Assembly (NCBI GenBank): GCA_015039365.1
Contig: WION01000205.1
Coordinates: 1-64,000, forward strand
Direction: 5' to 3'
Origin: Amanita rubescens
Taxonomy: Eukaryota > Basidiomycota > Agaricomycetes > Agaricales > Amanitaceae
DNA: 64,000 nt
The notes under the pieces are model-generated. The model was not told the DNA's origin. It made no database searches and worked only from the letters and a program-made list of their open reading frames with translations. Shown here one piece after another: positions 32,584 through 44,588 of the stretch; position 1 is the stretch's first letter; every line of letters starts with the position of its first letter. The position numbers and the translations under genes were made by a program.

Positions 32584-35568
32584 TCAAAATCTCGCCTGCG
32601 CAAACGAATGCAGCGTTGACACTATTTGTTCCATTGTCGGACGCTTGGAATGATTAGATTCCATGCAGCTCTGGATGAGGGTCCACGCTTTATCTTCAAT
32701 CTTTGGGTCTAGCAATCTGGCTGGGCGTGTCCCTTTTGCGACGAGATGCATGATTTGAAGGTGGTTATGGTCATGAAAAGGAACCTTATTAAAGAATGTC
32801 TGTGCAAATTGTTGCTTAACCTAGCGAAATGGTTCATGAAACTCGAAACACACTTCATAATAAAGGCAGCCAAATGCATAAGCGTCAGTTTCCTTTGTTT
32901 TACTTCTATAGGGCGCAGTCTGATTCCCATGGCGTCCATCGCACTCCGGTTGGCAACACTTGGTGCACATGCCGAATAATTCGGGCGCAGAATAATTTAC
33001 AGAAAGTGCTGTAGTAGAACGTGTCACAGGGATTCCAGAATGTCGCATTGATCCAAAATCAGTAATGCGGCAATGAAGTTCAGAATCGAGCAGAATATTA
33101 CGCTGTTGAACAATGGTATAGGTTGTCGGGAAAGTATAGTATCAGGATACTTACTCCATGCAAGTCGCCATGAACGATTTCTTCCGCGTGAAGGTACTGA
33201 ATGCCCTCCGCTACTTCTAGCACCTAGCCAACATCAGCAAACCTGTCTCATCGCCCTCATAAGCATATGCACTTTACCAGTCTGTCTATCTCGGCGAAAG
33301 CTACTTTCTCCTTCTGCTTTTCTCTCCACTGAGTTAATGTTCCGTTCATGAGCGGTGAGACGAGGAATAGTTGCGATTTCCCTTTAAATACTCCCAAGAG
33401 AGGTAGGATAAAACGGTGTTCAAGCGATCGCCACGCTACGGCTTCCCGGCAAAAATCCCTTTTAAGCGAATCCTTACCAAATGATTCAGTATTGTTGGGG
33501 AAACAAACTGACAATGCACTGACATTATTATGACCCTTGGTCACCACTTTCAGCGCTACCTGCCCTCCCTTGTATTTCCCTGAGTAAACGTGTCCAAAGC
33601 CTCCCACGCCAATCACTGTGCTACCATGTACGTCAGTTTTGACATTGGTGATGTAAAGAAATTTTGGTATGGCATCTATCATAGATATCAATTTGAACGT
33701 CAGCTTCCTAACTTTCTGATTTGCTTCCTGAATCCCTGAATCTGCTAGGCCGCCGTGGCGGGGCAGCTGGTAAACCGAAGTATTGAGCTTGGGTAATCAA
33801 GTCGAGCGATTGTAACATACGTCAAGAACAAAATTAAGCAATAGTTCAATATCTGAAGTACTCTTTAGTTCGGAGGTGATAGCATTAGACTCGTAGAGGT
33901 CCAACAGTTTGCACATGGCACGAATCGCATCATTGTTTACAATGGAGCCACCAGATCTTGCTAACTAGTAGTTTTTAGTGTTGACATCAGTACGCAACGC
34001 AGAAATCCATACCTTATTGATGGTTCCAAGCAACGATGCGAGAGCCACAGATAACGGTGGGGGGGTTGACGATTGGGTGGTTGGAAGCAATGACGAAGAG
34101 GGAGCAAGCGCCTCGAGAGTTCTCACAATTTCGTGTATTGTCGGACGTTCAGAAACATGGAATTTCCAACAGTCGTTGATGAGTTCCCAATGCCTCTCCT
34201 GCATTCCGGGGTTTTCTAATCGCGCCGGACGTTCTCCGGTCGTGATAAGCCAGCCAATACGGAAAGGAAGTTCCCCTTCATAAGGAACAACACCAAAGAA
34301 TACCTGACGAGTCTTCGTTATGTGCTGATGAGATCACTCGACAGACTTACTGCATAATAGAGGCAACCGAAAGCATAAACGTCTGTTTCCATCGTTTTCT
34401 TCGGCGCCCTATGTTTCCCACGACATCCATTGCACTCGGGGTTGTTGCATTCGACACAGTTACTAAATAACTCCGGAGCAGCGTAATGTGGTGTATAAGA
34501 CAGAGTCCCTGTAGCAGTGGCGTCGGAATGTCGGGTTAAACCAAAGTCAACAATTTTGCAGTGGAATTGAGAGTCGAGGAGGACGTTGTCCTAGTAGACG
34601 AAGTAAACTGATAGATAGATAGTGATTTGATATCAAAGTACGCACTGCTGTCAGGAAGCCATGCACAATTCCGTTTGAATGCATATACTGGACACCCTGG
34701 GCTACCTCAGATATCTAATACAAAGGCATTTATTAATATTTCGGGCAAGTAGTGCCTGGACCTTACCACCATATATATTTTAGGTATGACTGCTGTTGGC
34801 TGGTGCTTTCTCCATTCAGCTAGTGTTCCGTTCGGCATAAATGGCGATACGAGAAATTGCAGATTCTGTGCTTTGAATATTCCCAATAGAGGGAGGATAA
34901 ATTCATGTCTCAGCGATCGCCATACTAGAGCTTCCTTGCAAAGTTCTTGGAAGAGCTTCTCGTCAAATAATTAGTATTTTGGGCAATAAAAAGAGAAAAA
35001 GTACCAACATCTCTTTGTTTGTTAAAGTTGTCAAGCATTTTCAGTGCAACTACCCGTCCTTCGTATATCCCTTTGAGAACGCGTCCGTAGCCTCCTATGC
35101 CGATAAGGCTATGATCCGCATCAAAGCTGACATTGGTAATATATAGAGACTGAGGTATAACATTTGCTTCGGAGATCAGTTTGGCCATCAATCTCCTGGC
35201 CTTTCGGTTGGCGTCTGGCACGCCGCAAGTCGACAGATGATCATTTTGGAGTAGCTATGAGGAGTAAGTGACAATCTAAAACGAGCGAGCGGTGTAAATG
35301 CATACGTACGTAAAGGATAAAATCAAGTAATAATTCGACATCCAAAGGATCCATTCCGCGGACTATACTGCGAAAATCTGGTAATTTTAACAGTTCGCAC
35401 ACAAGGTCAAGGATAATGCGGTTCACTACCAGGCCGTTCGCGGTTAACTAGTAGTCATGAGCGACAATGTGATGACTTTTCGAAAGTTCACACCTCAAAT
35501 CTGAGGATTGTAAGTAATGATCGAAGAGGAGGCCTGTTTTTTTTAAGTTGAGTATCGGTCTGCGTCAT
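32584..35568 (-). CDS. Tandem pseudokinase-kinase protein (two protein-kinase modules in one gene)
   Basis: Reading down from ATG 35568 (MTQTDTQLKKNRPPL): an intron ends at CTACTAG and is followed by a helical domain (LTANGLVVNRIILDLVCELL) and kinase module 1. Module 1 has a glycine loop IGIGGYGRV, Lys in VVALKML, catalytic loop HGFLTAV and DFG in IVDFGLTRHS, then YAFGCLYY and ERPTIHEIVRTLEAL. Its tail (SLLGTINK) is followed by an intron in the same phase, also ending CTACTAG. That intron leads into a second copy of the helical domain (LARSGGSIVNNDAIRAMCKL) and kinase module 2: IGVGGFGHV, VALKVV, HGDLHG, RNILLDS, ITDFGSMRHSG, YAFGCLYYE, SKRPTMEQIVSTLHS, stop at 32584. Module 2 has no ATG of its own, and the exon joins are phase-consistent, so one gene is the best reading. 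Module 1 has Phe (codon 34655-34657) where the catalytic Asp should be; module 2 keeps Asp (33164-33166). The sequence type is Ser/Thr or TKL-like. Confidence 0.75.
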
Positions 35569-35937
35569 CTGCGGCACGGCAGTTAGTCACCGGTCAGTGC
35601 CGCCAGATAAACCTCTCGCACGTGATTTTCCTTCAACAACTTGTCAGTTGTGGGCCACCGCTCGCGTGGCAGGGTCCGAGGCCAACCTGCGCTATCGGTC
35701 ATATAGCAGCACAGGCATGGGTCATAGGAGGCGAGGGCGAACGACAAAATCTCCTGCAGCCTAAGGATTTGGGTGTCTCGCATAGAGCCGGAAAATGTCG
35801 CGAGCTGCTTGGATGTCTCGCGTAGAGCCGTTGTCTCGTCTAAACGCTATCGCTTGAGACATGCCGTGAGTAGCATACGTCGGGTTTCGCCGCATCCTAA
35901 AAGGTCCAATTTCGGGTAAAGCCGTACGTGTCTCGGG
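35569..35937. other. Intergenic with short repeats
   Basis: GTCTCGCATAGAGCCG (about 35776) and GTCTCGCGTAGAGCCG (about 35814) are near-identical, with related words near 35830 and 35930. The phrase TGATTTTCCTTCAACAA occurs near 35621 and again near 35970, the latter inside the last exon of the GTPase gene. So part of this region is a copy of the GTPase 3' end. Confidence 0.4.
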
Positions 35938-37913
35938 TCAAGCCGCACCAGGAAGAGACCGAGTCCTTTCATGATTTTCCTTCAACAATAACTGAATCTT
36001 CTCCACCACGTCATCTTCTGCGCGCGAGTGCTGAGCGAATGTGCGGATTGCATGATGAATATTTTTTTTCTTCTCTGAACTGTGAAACTCGTAGAGAATT
36101 TCGTCCACATGATGCACCGTTACTGTTCCTTCGTATTGATCTTGAAGCGAAACTTGGAACATGGCTTGAAGGATAAGTGTAAGATCCACCACGTATCCCA
36201 TGAAACAACGGATATGCTCTGGTCTGCAAAATAGTCCAGTATGTCTACCAGTGTAGGAAGCGGTACGTGCCTACCCGTTTTTGTAAATAGCGTTCGTCCA
36301 GAGCTTCGATAGCCCCGCCAGCGCCGATTCTACCGTTACGTTACTCTGCCTATAAACGATCATCAGTTGCACGAATTTCTAACATCCCCAGTTCACTCAC
36401 ATAGTATTGGTATCCTTGAGATCTTCTACTATGACCATCACCCGACGACGGAATGCGTCACTGAGAAGAAACTACCGAGACGTGATGAATCAAGTGGCAT
36501 ATTCATCAAGATACACTCTTGCACGTACCTCGTGCAGGTCCCGAAAATTCCAGATCGTGATGATGTCTTTATGTATCGCATACAAACAATTTTCGAGGCT
36601 GATGTTGAGAAAATGTATGCCGGATGCGATTGCTCTCCAATATTCTATAATTTGAGATAAGGACACAGAATATTGGTCAAGTGATGAATCTAACTTACTC
36701 CTCTTTCCTACTCTGCAATAATAACAGATGTTAGGACTGTCTAACTTCGGATCAGAGTAAATCGGGGCGCTCACTTTATTGATGCCTCGATTTTACCCGC
36801 CATATCGACGCGTTGCGCCATTGCCAGAGCGATCTGCGCCAATCCCGATTGATTTTCATCTGATCCTGCCAACCGATTATTTTCAGCAATGTTATCAAGA
36901 AAAGCTCCTACCGGGGAGTCCGCTGGTTGGGCTCGAACTCTCTGCTCCTATGCGTTCCATTGTGACTTGGACCAGTCGTTCCAAGGTATCAGATCGCGAT
37001 TCTGCACGACATCAATGGAAGCGGAACAACGTCAGGCGCGGACATACTCGACACGAGAGCGTATGGTATGGGGCGATCCTGACTCATGCCGCCCTTCTTG
37101 AATTTGTGGCCAAACGTTTGCTCGAACATTTGCTCAGCCGCCTGAGAAATAGTTGGGCCTTTCAGCTTTCCCCGCTCCGACAACCTGGCTATGTAGCGGT
37201 CAAATTTGGTGATCACGACGATTATTGGCACTGTTGTCACTGTAAGTCTCGTATTGGGCTAGATATTTCAGATAGTTGCCTTTGTTTTGATTCAACTTAA
37301 AAATCTTTTCTTCGCCTGTTTCAAAAATACGCCCGCCAGAGTAGGGAGCAGGAATGCAAAGCCTGTAAAATGACATGAATCGAAACAATCAACTTGCGTT
37401 ATCTATAAGCGCACCAAATTGCATGAAGTCTCTCGGTAGGTGATTGTTTCTCAGTTTGCTCCACAATAAAATTCTCCAGGATATTGAATTTTTCCTCGTT
37501 TTCTGGCTCATAACCTTGCGAATTGTGAAATATTATGTACTTGTTGTGAGGTGAGGTAATTTCTTCGTTGATATTGGCTGCGCCAGCTCGGTTGTATTCG
37601 ACATCCTAGATCCATTGAGCAATTGCAGGATGAGCGTCAAAGACAACATACCGCCGACGAGACTTTGAAGAGAGCATTGATAAGCGACGATTTCCCCGCG
37701 CCAGACTTTTATAGGATGCCCGTGAGCAGAATTTGTACTGGAATTGACAATTGGCCTTACTCGACCCACGATAAGGACCCGGAACCTGCAACGCGTTTAG
37801 CTCCATTTGGTCAGCTCTAAATGATGTCACCTTGGATAATCTTCTTCTGTGGTTGGCTTAAGCTCCCTGAGAACGGGAACGACAGGCGACACTGGGGTAG
37901 GACGGGGCTCCAT
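35938..37913 (-). CDS. Fungal G-domain (P-loop) GTPase
   Basis: ATG at 37913 (MEPRPTPVSPVVPV). Splicing joins RFRVLIVGR to SGAGKSSLINALFKVSSA, giving a complete P-loop GRSGAGKSS. Next come a switch-like block IIFHNSQGYEPENEEKF, HAIWLCIPAPYSGGRIFETG, then VPIIVVITKFD as the TKxD guanine-specificity motif. A GC-AG intron at about 37240-37279 is needed before VPII. Downstream are SRSDTLERLVQVTMERI, AQRVDMAGKIEASIK, and VGKRKYWRAIASG joined to the Trp/Phe-rich FLNISLENCLYAIHKDIITI. The C-terminal helical part (FMGYVVDLTLILQAMF... VDEILYEFHSSEKKK) ends at the stop at 35938. About ten introns, all phase-consistent, and no disruption. Such G-domain proteins are numerous in mushroom genomes; their role is unknown. 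Confidence 0.82.
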
Positions 37914-38103
37914 GGTGGGTGGTGAGAAGAGTGTTTAGCGCCCTGGATCGATATGCTGAGTAATCATCGGACGAACGAGATCAATGTTGTAGTGGAGTTG
38001 CCGACAAGTTCAGTATCGCGACGAGGAGGCAACTTCAATCCACTAATAATTATATGTTAAACTGGCTCGGCGACGGGATGTAACAGTACCCCACAGCATA
38101 CCC

Positions 38104-39668
38104 TCACAGGAACGGTATACTCCTATCGTGACGAACGAGGACAGCTTCCGGCCTCGACGACCTGTTCGACATCCTCTCCCATATCGGATCGACATCTGGA
38201 CCTTCCAAATCACCCGCGCCATCCCATCCCCAACACCATACATAATCCGGACCCGATCTAAATTCCAACGGCTCAGTCTCCTCCTCCGTAAACAACCTAT
38301 CATGGGGACCAAACCAAGAGCGATCTTGCGGATCCGTTCTCGGATCGTCCGGTAAACCTCCCAATCGCTTGTACCCCCTTATCGCAGTCAAATTTCTCCG
38401 CGCGGGGTGGATAACATCAAACACTTTCTGTGTGATGGGGTGGCGTACAATCAGGGCGGGTGTGAAAAAAATTGAACCAGACTACGCACGTTATCATATG
38501 CCAATTTGACTCTAGGAACCATCATAATCCGCCCATATCCAGCTTCCCAATAATCGTTGCAAATCAAACTACACTCGCTCGCACTGCACTCGCCCTCTGT
38601 GATACGAGCCATGCGGAATCTGACCTGAGGAGGCGAGTAAAACGGTTTCGAATCCAATACCGCGATTCCGTTCCAGCAAGATTGGACTTGAACGGGAAGA
38701 TGTCGTTGGAACCTCTGCCCCGACTCTGAATGATGAAAAATCTTTTCAAAAGGCGCATTTTCCAACGCCGTCCCGTTGATATCCCTCGCAACCCAGTTAT
38801 CATAAAACACGGGAGCGGAAATTTCATTGTGGTACATATAATCGGTGGCACAGGTGATCCCGGCGTTGTTCCGTCTGCTTTGCCAAATGAGCTCGAGGAG
38901 ATCATCGACGCAGGGGAGAACGTCATTCATGAAGATGATAGTTTCAAAGTATTCGTTTTCGGAATTACGGAGGTCATGAAGGGGGTCAAAAGCGGCGTTT
39001 CGGATTTCCGCAAGGTACTCAATTCGGTGATGGAATTGCCCGCGGGTGGCACGCATGGATGTTTTGATGGTTACACGTAGGCCAACGGATTTGGTGAGGG
39101 CATCGAAGATGCGGAGGAGGGCTTTGGTTTGGTCTGTAGAACCGTTTTCGTAAATGGATACGTAGACGTTTTGGTAACCCAGGACGGACGCGACTCTAAA
39201 AATGGTGGCAAATAGGTCCGGAATGATGTTAAACGAGTTGTGGAGGTTGATCGCAAAGTAGTATTTGTGGTCGCTGGGCGGAAATCGTGGGTGGGTGTGT
39301 TCGTTGAGGGGGTGTTGGTCGTCGGGGGCAAAGAGCTTGTAGAGCCTGGATTTGGCAGAGGGGGATTGATGACCGACGAGGGATGCGTAGCGGTCTTGGG
39401 CCTGGTGGGAGTAGAGGGGTTGGAGACGGGATGAGCGAGTGCATTCTTTCGTGTAGTGGGGAGAGAGGGAAGTGAGGATATCCAACACTCTGCGACGTTG
39501 ATCGAGGGTAGGGAGTGAGATATGTTGGCGCGACTTGGTGGCAAACTTGCTGCTCCCCCAGATGGGCGGGGCGTCGATCACCCAGGATATGAGACGGACA
39601 AAGAGGACGCCAAAGAAGATGCCGATGAGGAGTGCGACAGGCGCTGGGATGCGACGGATGGTGGGCAT
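38104..39668 (-). pseudogene. CMT1/CAP59-type (GT69) alpha-mannosyltransferase with one frameshift
   Basis: Members of this family are Golgi alpha-1,3-mannosyltransferases using GDP-mannose in polysaccharide or glycan synthesis (family knowledge). ATG 39668 (MPTIRRIPAP) is followed by a hydrophobic signal anchor (VALLIGIFFGVLFVRLISWV), so a type II Golgi membrane protein is expected; the frame is open to 39839. Family blocks are YYFAINLHNSFNIIPDL, VYVSIYENGSTDQTKALL, RIEYLAEIRNAAFDPL, IIFMNDVLPCVDDLLEL, ATDYMYHNE and FYDNWVARDINGTALE. After VPRVKLAYDN the frame stops at 38451, but the adjacent frame continues smoothly with LIVRHPITQKVFDVIHPARR to a stop at 38104. A run of seven As (38465-38471) lies exactly at the shift; eight would restore the frame. 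It could be a real mutation or a homopolymer sequencing error. There are no introns in the main part. Confidence 0.82.
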
Positions 39669-39839
39669 GCAGGGAATACTTAACGGGGCAATATTCCAGA
39701 TCCAGTCTTCTCTCACCATCAAATATGCTGTAGGATGTCTTTCGTTCCCTTTTTCGAGTTCTGGATATCGGTCGTTAGCCGTATCGAACCGGACGGGAAA
39801 TAAAAACATACCAGTGAGTCTCCGACGTGTCTGTATCAA

Positions 39840-41382
39840 CCCCTAGTGCATTCAATGCTACGACCATCCACCGTCTCCCATATAAGGGAAAATTCCCTAG
39901 TCCATAACTAAATCCCCGAGTTCCAATATGCCAGTCATGAATGCCCGTCTGGTTGAGTTTGCTAGGATAGACAGAAGAAGTGGTCAGCGGTGAGCAGAGC
40001 GGAACGAAGTTGGTTTTTGCAGACAAATTCGTCTTTGTTCGTGAGTAGTTGGTGCCCATCGGAAAGAATGGCGGCGGAGCTGGATCGTCTCTTTGGCTAG
40101 AGGGAGGTCATCCAGCTCGGCTGATCCGCAAGGTTGTTCGTTCAGGATGCAGATGGCCCACAGATGTCTCCCCATGTTTCACAGGAAACCACAGGGGGCT
40201 CGGGGGGAGAGAGTGGTGGAAGAGTTTAGCGGTTAGCTGCCACCGAGTAAGGAATGGTGCCCAGGAATACTGCCAATGGCGCGGGTAACGAGCCTCGGCC
40301 TCGGAACAAATACGGCCCGCTTACTATCACCCGACAGCTCAAGCACTTCAAGTCAACTAGTCACAACATATGCCATACTATACCAAAAAACTCCACCTTG
40401 ACATGCAATCCCGCATTTTTGGATTCTTGGCGGCATTATACGAATAGCCGTGTGCGTTTGTCCGACTCTATGCGCTTGTATACGCTGTTATCCTCCGCAT
40501 GCCAAAGGCTACGCGCCGGAGAGCGGTACCGGACGAGATTAAGGACAGGAGTCGACGGTAGACGAGTGGCAGCAGGTATCGAAACCAATCTCTCGGATGG
40601 ACACATTACCAATAGTGAGTATACTAGTTACTACTGCTATATGCGCTATACTATCCTTGATCTAGTCTCCATGGACTGGTCGACAATATAAATAAGGACG
40701 TCCTCACTCAAGCATCGCACATCGTGGTCTACTGTCAACTCCGCCTTCGTCATCGTTATGTCCTATGCTCATCCCTTACCCTCACTCTCAAGTGTCTTCA
40801 TCCCGGGCGTCGTGCCCGTGCCTTCCTCGCCCGAACTTTTCCTTTGACCCTCTTTGTCACTCTTCCTGCATTTGCTTATGTGACATCTTCGTCTAAGACA
40901 TTGCGCTGTTTGCATCGACCTTATTCATTCGTGCGTAGTCCTTCCTGCCAACCCTTTTACATCGCTGTCTTCTTTTACCCTTAACGTTCGTATTCCTCCT
41001 ATTGCAATCGTCCGTTTTATCCGACCATGTTTCTCCTTTGATCATACGTATCCTTTGCCGCTTCTTCCTGCTGCTCACGTATCTTTATCGAAGGCGCTGC
41101 GCTCGAACTAGTCCACTCGTACCTATTATTTCGCCGCCTTTCTTACCCTTATTCAAGGGTCTTCATCCAGGGCGTTATAATCGTTCATCTCCTTTCGACC
41201 AAGCTTCTCCTTCGACCGTCTACTTCGTACGTATCCCTTCATCACTCTTCCTACTTTTTCTCACGTACCTTCATTCAAAGCATTGCCCTGTGCTCTCCTT
41301 TGCGACCCAACCCCATTCGTATGCATCATTATATCGCCCTTCCTCACCCTTTCTTACATCGCATTATCCAGGACATCTTTCA
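39840..41382. repeat. Intergenic, pyrimidine-rich degenerate repeats in the right half
   Basis: 40750-41380 is C/T-rich, with recurring phrases such as CTTCATCC(C/A)GGGCGT (about 40797 and 41160) and CTTCCTNC...TCACGTA. It looks like a decayed long-period tandem repeat. Plus-strand frames here are Ser/Leu/Phe/Arg-rich and not credible proteins. In 39840-40750 I see nothing supportable. Confidence 0.4.
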
Positions 41383-42290
41383 ATGACGACCATCGGGTCG
41401 GACACTTTTGAGGCCACCGTCATTAGAATCTGCAGAGAACACATGCTCAATCACTAGCGTGACGCTAACTACCATCCCTGCCTGCTCATCGGAAGTTACG
41501 TCGTCAAGTACGGGTACTCGCTAGAGCTTCAAGTCAAGACTCAGAGGGACGTCTACGATCATGCAAAGTCTCAGAAGAACGCGCCACGCATTCCCAAGGT
41601 TGAATGTTTCTTTCAAGATGACGAAGGAACAGGATACCTCTGGAACGCATCACTGTTCTCCCCACCCCTGAAAATCTCGTAGAGAGGACGGCAGAAGCTC
41701 TCAATTGGCTTGCGCTCCTTCTAATCATGTGCTCGGTCCCTTAGGCGATGTTATCCGCCATCGGATGGTAAGGCCCCTCTGGTTTTCTCGAGCGTTGGGG
41801 CTCTCGAGAGATATATAAACAGGTGCGTCCGTGCTTATATTTTCTCGAGCGTCTGGCATCCGCCAACATATCATCTGGGTCAGGGGCGCAGGATGATTTC
41901 GAGGTTGCGCCCAGTGATACCCGTCAGCTTCGATAATGAGCCGCTAATCCTCACGCAGTCCGACATGGACGCTAGCAACTTTGGCGTCGACGAGTCCGGG
42001 AAGATCGTCCTGCTCGATTTCAGCCAGATAGGGTGGTTACCATTATCCTTTTCGAAATTCACAATGTCTTCGAACGTCCAATTCACCGCCGATGTCGCCA
42101 AGTTCTTGCGTTGGTCTCGCAGTTCCAACCAAACCTCAATGTGTGAGATCTTAATATGTTTGTGGATGGCGTCCGAACCGAGGCTCGGTGCGTCAACTTG
42201 TACTTGACATGGGATTTCGACTAACGTTCGTCATAGGCCTGGACGAGAACGATTATCCCAGGCAGAAGGGAAGCATACTTAACCCAAGCC
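41383..42290 (+). pseudogene. Decayed aminoglycoside-phosphotransferase (APH)-like kinase
   Basis: MTTIGSDTFEATVIRICREH (41383) is followed by a stop. The next frame reads LLIGSYVVKYGYSLELQVKT and IPKVECFFQDDEGTGYL (41500-41640). A one-base shift then gives ERITVLPTPENLVERTAEAL (41645-41710). Downstream the best block is LILTQSDMDASNFGVDESGK (from about 41945) then IVLLDFSQIG, which holds the Asp...Asn catalytic loop and DF(G) analogue of fungal APH-like proteins. At least one stop and one frameshift interrupt it, so I call it a pseudogene. The end is uncertain. Confidence 0.65.
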
Positions 42291-44588
42291 TCGTAAGTAA
42301 ATCCCTCTTCTTGCTGTAGAACTTGAATGCGTAACGAATCTAGAAACATGAGGTATAGGTCACCTTGTGTTTTCCGGGCAAGTAGATTCTGCAACCGTGT
42401 CCGTTATCGATGTGTTGGAATATATATTATCTTGAGCGTTTCGCTGTTCATAATAGGGATAGGGCCTAGCCTTTCCATCTGGTTCTCGAATGCCAAGCGC
42501 AAGCCTGAATCTATCTTCGACGTCCACCACGTTAATGGCGCGTTCGTCTTTGGCCTCCCTGCGAGTCTGCTCAGTACAGCGTTTTTGCTAGCCTGATTAT
42601 ACGTCCGTCTGTTCACTCTTTTAGATCTCTAAGTACTCACGATCAAGGCTCATACGAACCCGCATTCCCCTGACGCGGTGACTCGGAGTTTGCAGGTTTT
42701 GTACCGATTTCGGGATTCTTTTTGACCATCTTCATTCTCTGCATCACCGTAAGATAGTCCACCGATTGTTCAACTGCTTGGAACGAGTTCTTAGTACTTG
42801 CCGTACAGCAACCTTTCTACATGTACTGTACCTCCGGCGCTCCCCCTACTTGCTACTCTACCATCGTGCTTTCGACGTTCGCGCCGCATTCATACCCACA
42901 TACAGTATCTAATAGCATAGTTGCAGTTCCAACTCTGTTTCTCCGAACACATCAGGATCCCGAGGTGGACTATCCCCGTCTTGTCTAAGGGCAGGGAAAT
43001 GAGAAGCTATGTGAATGCTGTGCAGTCGCTTTGACTGGGTCCATGCTGCCTGTGGTCGCCAACAAATACAAAAGGAGTCTTTGAGGATTTCATACGCAGC
43101 GCGCGTCGGCCTCACAATCAGGCGTATTAGGGATTGCTTCAGTATCGTGATAGACGGAATTTCAAGTCAGGGCCCCGGGGGTTGAGGTTCAAATAAATGT
43201 GGTCGATGTCACCCATGGTTATCTACTTGTTGACTTCTCTCATCCAAGTGGAATCCATAGATAACATCGAAACACCCGTTTAAAGTGGCATAGAACTTGA
43301 AGAATTAGGATTTACAGATCGATAGCTTCAAAGCGGCAGGGTGAAATGTGCAAGTCATGGTAGCAGATTCATAGGAACGGCAGAGTACTCCTATCGTGAA
43401 AAAAAACGAGGACAGCTTCCGCCTCGACGATCTGTTCGACATCCGTTCCCATATCGGATTGACATCTGGATGGATAGATGAAGAGTACCCGAATATCATC
43501 AAAACATCGCGGAACTAATTTCTCGAATATCAATGAGTGTGGTGTGACGGGGGGGGGCATGGTTGGGTTAGAGGGCGTCGGCGGGGAAGATACCATAGGT
43601 GATCCCAGTGGCGCTTCTAAAGAGAAAGTTCAGTGTGGTTGTAAGTAGAACGGATGCAGAGAAACGGACTTGCGAGCTAGCAGGCCACGTCAGCATCAGC
43701 TTTCACCCAATCGAGCCCGAGGCCGAATTTCCCTACGGTGGAAGCGATAAAAAACCAGGTGCGTGGGATAAGCTCAGGTGTTGGCATCCACGTTGTAAAG
43801 TTTGGAAGCGTCATGGCTCGTGTTGGGTGGATAGCATTCTTCATGGCTCGAGTCGTGATTCAGGCCTCGGTCTCTTCCTGGCGTGGATTTAGCGGAGACC
43901 ACGGCGATACGCGAGACTTCCAAGCACGAGACATCTACTTGCGGCGCTGGCGAGGCAATGGCTACACGCGAGACGGGCCAGGCGGCGCACTGCTACTGGC
44001 GGCATTTCCCGCTGAAGCAGCGGCGATACAAGGACAAGTGCAGCGCACGATATATGCATTGAAGATGCGATTTTGCCCTTGCCTGCTATTTTGACAAATG
44101 ACCCATGCCTGTGCTGTTATGTCAGATATGAGGCCCTAGAGTGCCTGCCTTCGGACCATGCCACGCGAAGCGGCGGCCCACAACCGACAAGTGGATAGCG
44201 TTCTTCATGGCTCGAGTCGCGATCCGGAGGCTACTAGATGCTGGGTCGTGGAAAATGTGATGCGATACTGTGACACATTCATGTGACTCAGTGTATCTTG
44301 ATCTTGTACTATCACCATTTACCAGACCAGCATGGATATCAATATCAAGGAAAGTAATCTTATTGATGTTGGTCATGACTATATAGTGCGTGTTCAGTTC
44401 TGCTCATTCCATTGCAATTTGCAAATGTGGATCTTTTCAACTTAGAAACATGAAACTACAAACATTGTCATAAACAGTATGAGATATCTCATGATTGAAA
44501 GGATGACTATGCTAAATTACTTGTGTAGTAAATGCTGAAGAGCTTCTTGGTTTGTTGTCTACAGCCTCAATTTCTGCATTACTTCAAC
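42291..44588. other. No supported gene
   Basis: Several short frames, one hydrophobic (42327-42596), but no motif or exon chain. A 40-bp phrase (GTGGATAGCRTTCTTCATGG and flanks) occurs at about 43826 and 44190, a dispersed or duplicated element. From about 44400 the sequence becomes AT-rich, leading into the NACHT gene. Confidence 0.35.
43376..43470. repeat. Partial copy of the 3' end of the GT69 mannosyltransferase gene
   Basis: ACTCCTATCGTGA..., GAGGACAGCTTCC..., CGACGATCTGTTCGACATCC and CCCATATCGGATTGACATCT match 38119-38203 with a few substitutions and small insertions. It is an isolated ~90-bp fragment about 5 kb from the gene. Confidence 0.75.

Noticed and set aside
33960..34020. Two separate neighbouring kinase genes
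   Set aside because: The second module has no start codon, and its first exon joins in phase to the end of module 1 through an intron matching the first intron of module 1; one gene is simpler, though transcripts must confirm it.
42327..42596. Hydrophobic 89-aa ORF as a membrane protein
   Set aside because: One hydrophobic patch only, no exon partners or family motif, and it sits in the decayed region after the APH-like pseudogene.
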